A stretch of DNA of 64,000 nt, taken from assembly GCF_000512895.1 (NCBI RefSeq), contig NZ_CP007033.1, positions 1,227,001 to 1,291,000 of the forward strand, given 5' to 3'. This DNA is from Dehalobacter restrictus DSM 9455 (GTDB lineage: Bacteria; Bacillota; Desulfitobacteriia; Desulfitobacteriales; Syntrophobotulaceae). The notes beneath the pieces were generated by a model. The model had not been told where the DNA came from, searched no databases, and saw only the letters and a program-made list of their open reading frames with translations. Positions 61,638 through 64,000 of this stretch are shown here, one piece after another. The first letter of the stretch is position 1. Each line of letters begins with the position of its first letter. The position numbers were made by a program, and so were the translations under genes.

Positions 61638-62213
61638 GTGTCTTTTAAATACCTTCAATTTTTAAAGCACTTTTTATCTGATAGAAACATCTCATCTCAG
61701 AGAGATTTCTTATCTGAGCCTGCTACAAGGTGGCGGTTTTTAGATAGGTTAAGTTTAAGCAGAATTGTGATCATGGGCGGGAGTATCATTCTATTGGCCG
61801 TCATCGCAGTCCAGGTCCTGGCAGTGCGACCGCTGACCCGGCAACTAGATACCGTCAGTGCAAAAGAAAACTTACTCCGGCAGGAATACCAGGACATTCT
61901 AGCAGAAGGCGCCAAGAACAATGTGCTGATACCGGATCGCGCCGATCTTCCGCATATGCTGGAACAGATCAATCATTGCCTCAAATCCGAAAATGTTTCG
62001 GTTAAGGCAATGGATATCACCCAGCCGTCAATGAAAAGAGGGGATTTCTTTCAAGCCACGATCAAAGTAAACGGAGAAGGGGAACTGAAGAAAATACTCC
62101 GGGCGGTGAATACAATTCAGCTTCAGAAGGAGGTCCCTTTTTTGATTCAGGAACTGGATTATGTAAACGGAGAAGCGGAAATTCGTCTGAGTATTCTTAT
62201 TCGCTCCGAATAG
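61638..62213 (+). CDS. PilO/GspM-like protein
   Basis: 191 residues. One membrane helix (about 44-66, IVIMGGSIILLAVIAVQVLAV) after a long cytoplasmic N-terminus, a coiled-coil stretch (TRQLDTVSAKENLLRQEYQ) and an outer ferredoxin-like domain (LPHMLEQINHCLKSENVSVK, LKKILRAVNTIQLQKEVPFL) typical of PilO. The start at 61638 follows GAGGTAAAG. Last gene of the pilus cluster. Confidence 0.75.
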   Translation: MSFKYLQFLKHFLSDRNISSQRDFLSEPATRWRFLDRLSLSRIVIMGGSIILLAVIAVQVLAVRPLTRQLDTVSAKENLLRQEYQDILAEGAKNNVLIPDRADLPHMLEQINHCLKSENVSVKAMDITQPSMKRGDFFQATIKVNGEGELKKILRAVNTIQLQKEVPFLIQELDYVNGEAEIRLSILIRSE

Positions 62214-62258
62214 AGAGGGCGACTTTGATCATTTCCTACCTAAATATTTATACTTATC

Positions 62259-62705
62259 CTATTCATTTTCATCTATTTTCTCGAGCGATTTCTTAATTGA
62301 AACCGCCGCAGACATTAACGCGTCAAGCTCTTCATCGGACAGTAGATCCAGCTTTGATGAAAGTCCGGTTTCTACATGCGTATAGATCTCATTAAGAGCG
62401 TTTCTTCCCTCTTCGGTCAGCCGGACATAGACAATACGAAGATTATTCTTATCAAGATAACGCTCAACGTAACCCTTTCTCAGCAATTCACCAACGATGA
62501 TGGTAAGCTGCTGCTTCGAGACCAATAGGTCCCGACCGAGTTCTGACATGGTCATCTCACTGTAATTTGACAGTGCGATCAGGGCGTACTTTTGCGAAGG
62601 CTTTACATTCACTTTGCAATTTGATTCTATGGGCCGGGTTAGAATCTTGCGAAAAAGATGCCCGACATCGGTTAGTTCCTTTATTAGTTCGGATTTATTC
62701 TGCAT
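62259..62705 (-). CDS. MarR family transcriptional regulator
   Basis: 148 residues. The winged helix-turn-helix is visible as YSEMTMSELGRDLLVSKQQLT, IIVGELLRKGYVERYLDKNN and LRIVYVRLTEEGRNALNEIY; helices at both ends would form the dimer interface. MarR proteins usually repress an adjacent operon and release DNA on binding a small ligand. It diverges from an amidohydrolase gene across a 270-base region carrying a large palindrome, so it probably controls both. Ligand unknown. Confidence 0.9.
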   Translation of the reverse strand: MQNKSELIKELTDVGHLFRKILTRPIESNCKVNVKPSQKYALIALSNYSEMTMSELGRDLLVSKQQLTIIVGELLRKGYVERYLDKNNLRIVYVRLTEEGRNALNEIYTHVETGLSSKLDLLSDEELDALMSAAVSIKKSLEKIDENE

Positions 62706-62735
62706 GATCGTTACACCTTATTACATCATTTTATT

Positions 62736-62815
62736 ACGGTAAAAAATATTTTACTTTACCGTTGACAATGGTAACATCTGGTAGTATCATTGTCAACGGT
62801 AAAGTTTTTTTTACC
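62736..62815. promoter_or_regulatory. Divergent promoters within a perfect 18-bp palindrome
   Basis: Arms ACTTTACCGTTGACAATG (62753-62770) and its exact complement (62788-62805) with a 17-base centre. Plus-strand promoter: TTGACA 62762-62767, 17 bases, TATCAT 62785-62790. Minus-strand mirror: TTGACA at 62796-62791, 17 bases, TACCAT at 62773-62768. Extra half-sites ACGGTAAA at 62736 and TTTACC at 62810 flank it. Likely a MarR operator that shuts off both genes. Confidence 0.8.
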
Positions 62816-62979
62816 ATAAAGTAAATATTACTTCGAGAGGTGGTCTGCCAGGCATATGAAATAGAAGGAAATATCGTATGAATAACAGGTGGTTTGTTAG
62901 GGATCGTCGGGAATTGGACTAGCGGGAACAAATATGAAGTAAGCGCTTGTCCCAAAATGAGAATTTAGGAGGGGAAGTT

Positions 62980-64000
62980 ATGTCAATAGAAATAACCAAT
63001 GTACAGATTTTTGATGGCATAAAATTAACGAATCATAAATCGGTTGTGATTGAAAATGGTTTCATATCCCACAAAACCAAAGGGGACACGGTTATTAACG
63101 GCGAGGGGGGTACACTGCTGCCCGGACTGATTGACGCGCACGTCCATATGGAAGCATTAAATGATCTGGAAAATGGTGTAAAATACGGAGTCACCTCTAT
63201 GCTTGATATGGCGGCTCATTCCACGGAGTTTATAAACAGCCTGAAAAAACGCCCGGGATTTTCGGATATATTGACTTGTTACACAGCTGCGCTTTATCCT
63301 ATTGACGATCCCAAAGCTTTCGTTGCCGATCAGGTTAATAAAGGCGCAGATTATATAAAAATCATCATTGAGGATCAACCGCGTATGGCGGAAAAGCCCT
63401 TATCCCCGGAAACAATTACCGCCTTGACGGAGGCAGCACACGAACATAAACTTCTGGTATTCGCTCATGCTGTATCGATGGCGACTTTCAAAACGGCCAT
63501 TGATGCAGGTGTTGATGTTATTACGCACATTCCGGTTGAAGCCCCGATGTCGCAATCCCTGATCGAAGAAATGTTGAAAAAAGGGACTATTACGGTTCCT
63601 ACTTCGGGCATGATGAAAAAAACGATCGCTTTTCTAAATCGTATCCCCAATGTCAACTTGGATACGCAAAATATAGATATGACACTAAAAGCCTTAATGA
63701 ATGCGGGAATACCAGTCATTGCAGGTACTGATGCAAATCATGCACCCTTTGCCCCTGCCAGTATCGACCACGGCATTGGTTTACTTGATGAAATCGAAGC
63801 GTTTGTGGCTGCAGGCATGACTCCTGTGCAGGCGCTGCAAAGCGCAACCAGCCTTCCAGCCAGATTATTCGGATTCATCACTGACAGAGGGATGATTAAA
63901 CCGGGTCTCAGGGCGGATTTGCTTTTGGTTGATGGTGACCCTACTACCGATATTAAAGCCCTCCATAAGGTTAAACGCGTATGGGTCAATGGGATTGAGT
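62980..64000 (+). CDS. Amidohydrolase family protein, cut off by the window end
   Basis: At least 340 residues and still open at 64000. Metal-dependent hydrolase of the imidazolonepropionase/prolidase-like group: LLPGLIDAHVHMEAL (HxH metal ligands, about 46-60), the likely carboxylated Lys in GADYIKIIIE, FAHAVSMATFKTAIDAG and DVITHIP (His ligands), VIAGTDANHAP (metal Asp), and the closing GMIKPGLRADLLLVDGDP. The natural substrate is unknown. TAGGAGGGG precedes the ATG. The 160 bases between the operator and the gene hold a 14-codon ORF (62878-62922) with its own AAGGAA site. Probably regulated by the divergent MarR protein. Confidence 0.85.
   Translation, partial: MSIEITNVQIFDGIKLTNHKSVVIENGFISHKTKGDTVINGEGGTLLPGLIDAHVHMEALNDLENGVKYGVTSMLDMAAHSTEFINSLKKRPGFSDILTCYTAALYPIDDPKAFVADQVNKGADYIKIIIEDQPRMAEKPLSPETITALTEAAHEHKLLVFAHAVSMATFKTAIDAGVDVITHIPVEAPMSQSLIEEMLKKGTITVPTSGMMKKTIAFLNRIPNVNLDTQNIDMTLKALMNAGIPVIAGTDANHAPFAPASIDHGIGLLDEIEAFVAAGMTPVQALQSATSLPARLFGFITDRGMIKPGLRADLLLVDGDPTTDIKALHKVKRVWVNGIE

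Noticed and set aside
1-64000. CRISPR arrays, rRNA, tRNA genes, transposases or prophage genes
   Set aside because: No regularly spaced repeats, conserved RNA sequences or characteristic protein motifs were found by eye on either strand.

Overview
The window looks like chromosomal core sequence of an anaerobic, endospore-forming Firmicute of the Peptococcaceae/Desulfitobacteriaceae type (Desulfitobacterium, Desulfosporosinus or Dehalobacter-like). This is inferred from an intact sigK, the alaS-ireB-ruvX-DUF1292-mltG-U32 order, an iscR-iscS-iscU-mnmA block, a Firmicute-type acuA, moderate GC with strong AGGAGG-type ribosome binding sites, and clostridial-style pilin clusters. The species cannot be fixed without a database search.

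Layout. 0-8.7 kb: a YigZ protein, three TadE/TadG-like pseudopilin or surface proteins, an acyltransferase, a HAD phosphatase, a COG2509 flavoprotein (minus strand), a permease-like membrane protein and a PRC-barrel protein. 8.7-21.1 kb: endonuclease III and a nucleoside kinase (minus), then thrC, acsA, a membrane protein, a CYTH protein, pepF, an Mrp-type Fe-S ATPase, ahcY and acuA. AcuA is the acetyltransferase known to silence AcsA, and acsA lies about 6 kb away. 21.1-24.0 kb: a block unlike its surroundings. It holds a tandem 25-bp repeat, about 600 nt of G-rich, hairpin-dense sequence without a credible ORF (best candidate for an unusual structured RNA), a nested hairpin element, and an AT-rich GAF-PAS-HD-GYP gene broken at an in-phase A-AAA-AAA slippery heptamer. 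24-33.7 kb: bactofilin, M23 peptidase, uvrC, small unknown genes, a phosphoesterase, azoreductase, a frameshifted GGDEF protein and rarA. 33.8-47.5 kb: Fe-S assembly and tRNA thiolation genes, PRC-barrel and zinc-ribbon proteins, an AI-2E-type membrane protein, alaS, ireB, an aldo/keto reductase-ferredoxin fusion, ruvX, DUF1292, mltG and a U32 protein. 47.5-62.2 kb: two type IV pilus/pseudopilus modules (PilM-N-O at 47.6-50.1 kb; pseudopilins, PilB, PilC, pilin, PilM/N fusion and PilO at 55.0-62.2 kb), separated by sigK, yqeG and the shikimate genes aroE, aroK, aroB with a pseudopilin set between aroE and aroK. 62.3-64 kb: a divergent marR/amidohydrolase pair sharing an 18-bp-arm palindrome that carries mirror-image promoters; the amidohydrolase runs off the end.

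Four genes (tadE-1, the permease, the HD-GYP gene, the GGDEF gene) each need a single -1 shift at a short same-base run to read through. That pattern can mean homopolymer undercalls in the assembly, real decay, or in the HD-GYP case programmed frameshifting. No CRISPR array, rRNA, recognisable tRNA, transposase or phage gene was seen. All family names rest on motif recognition by eye; no search was run.
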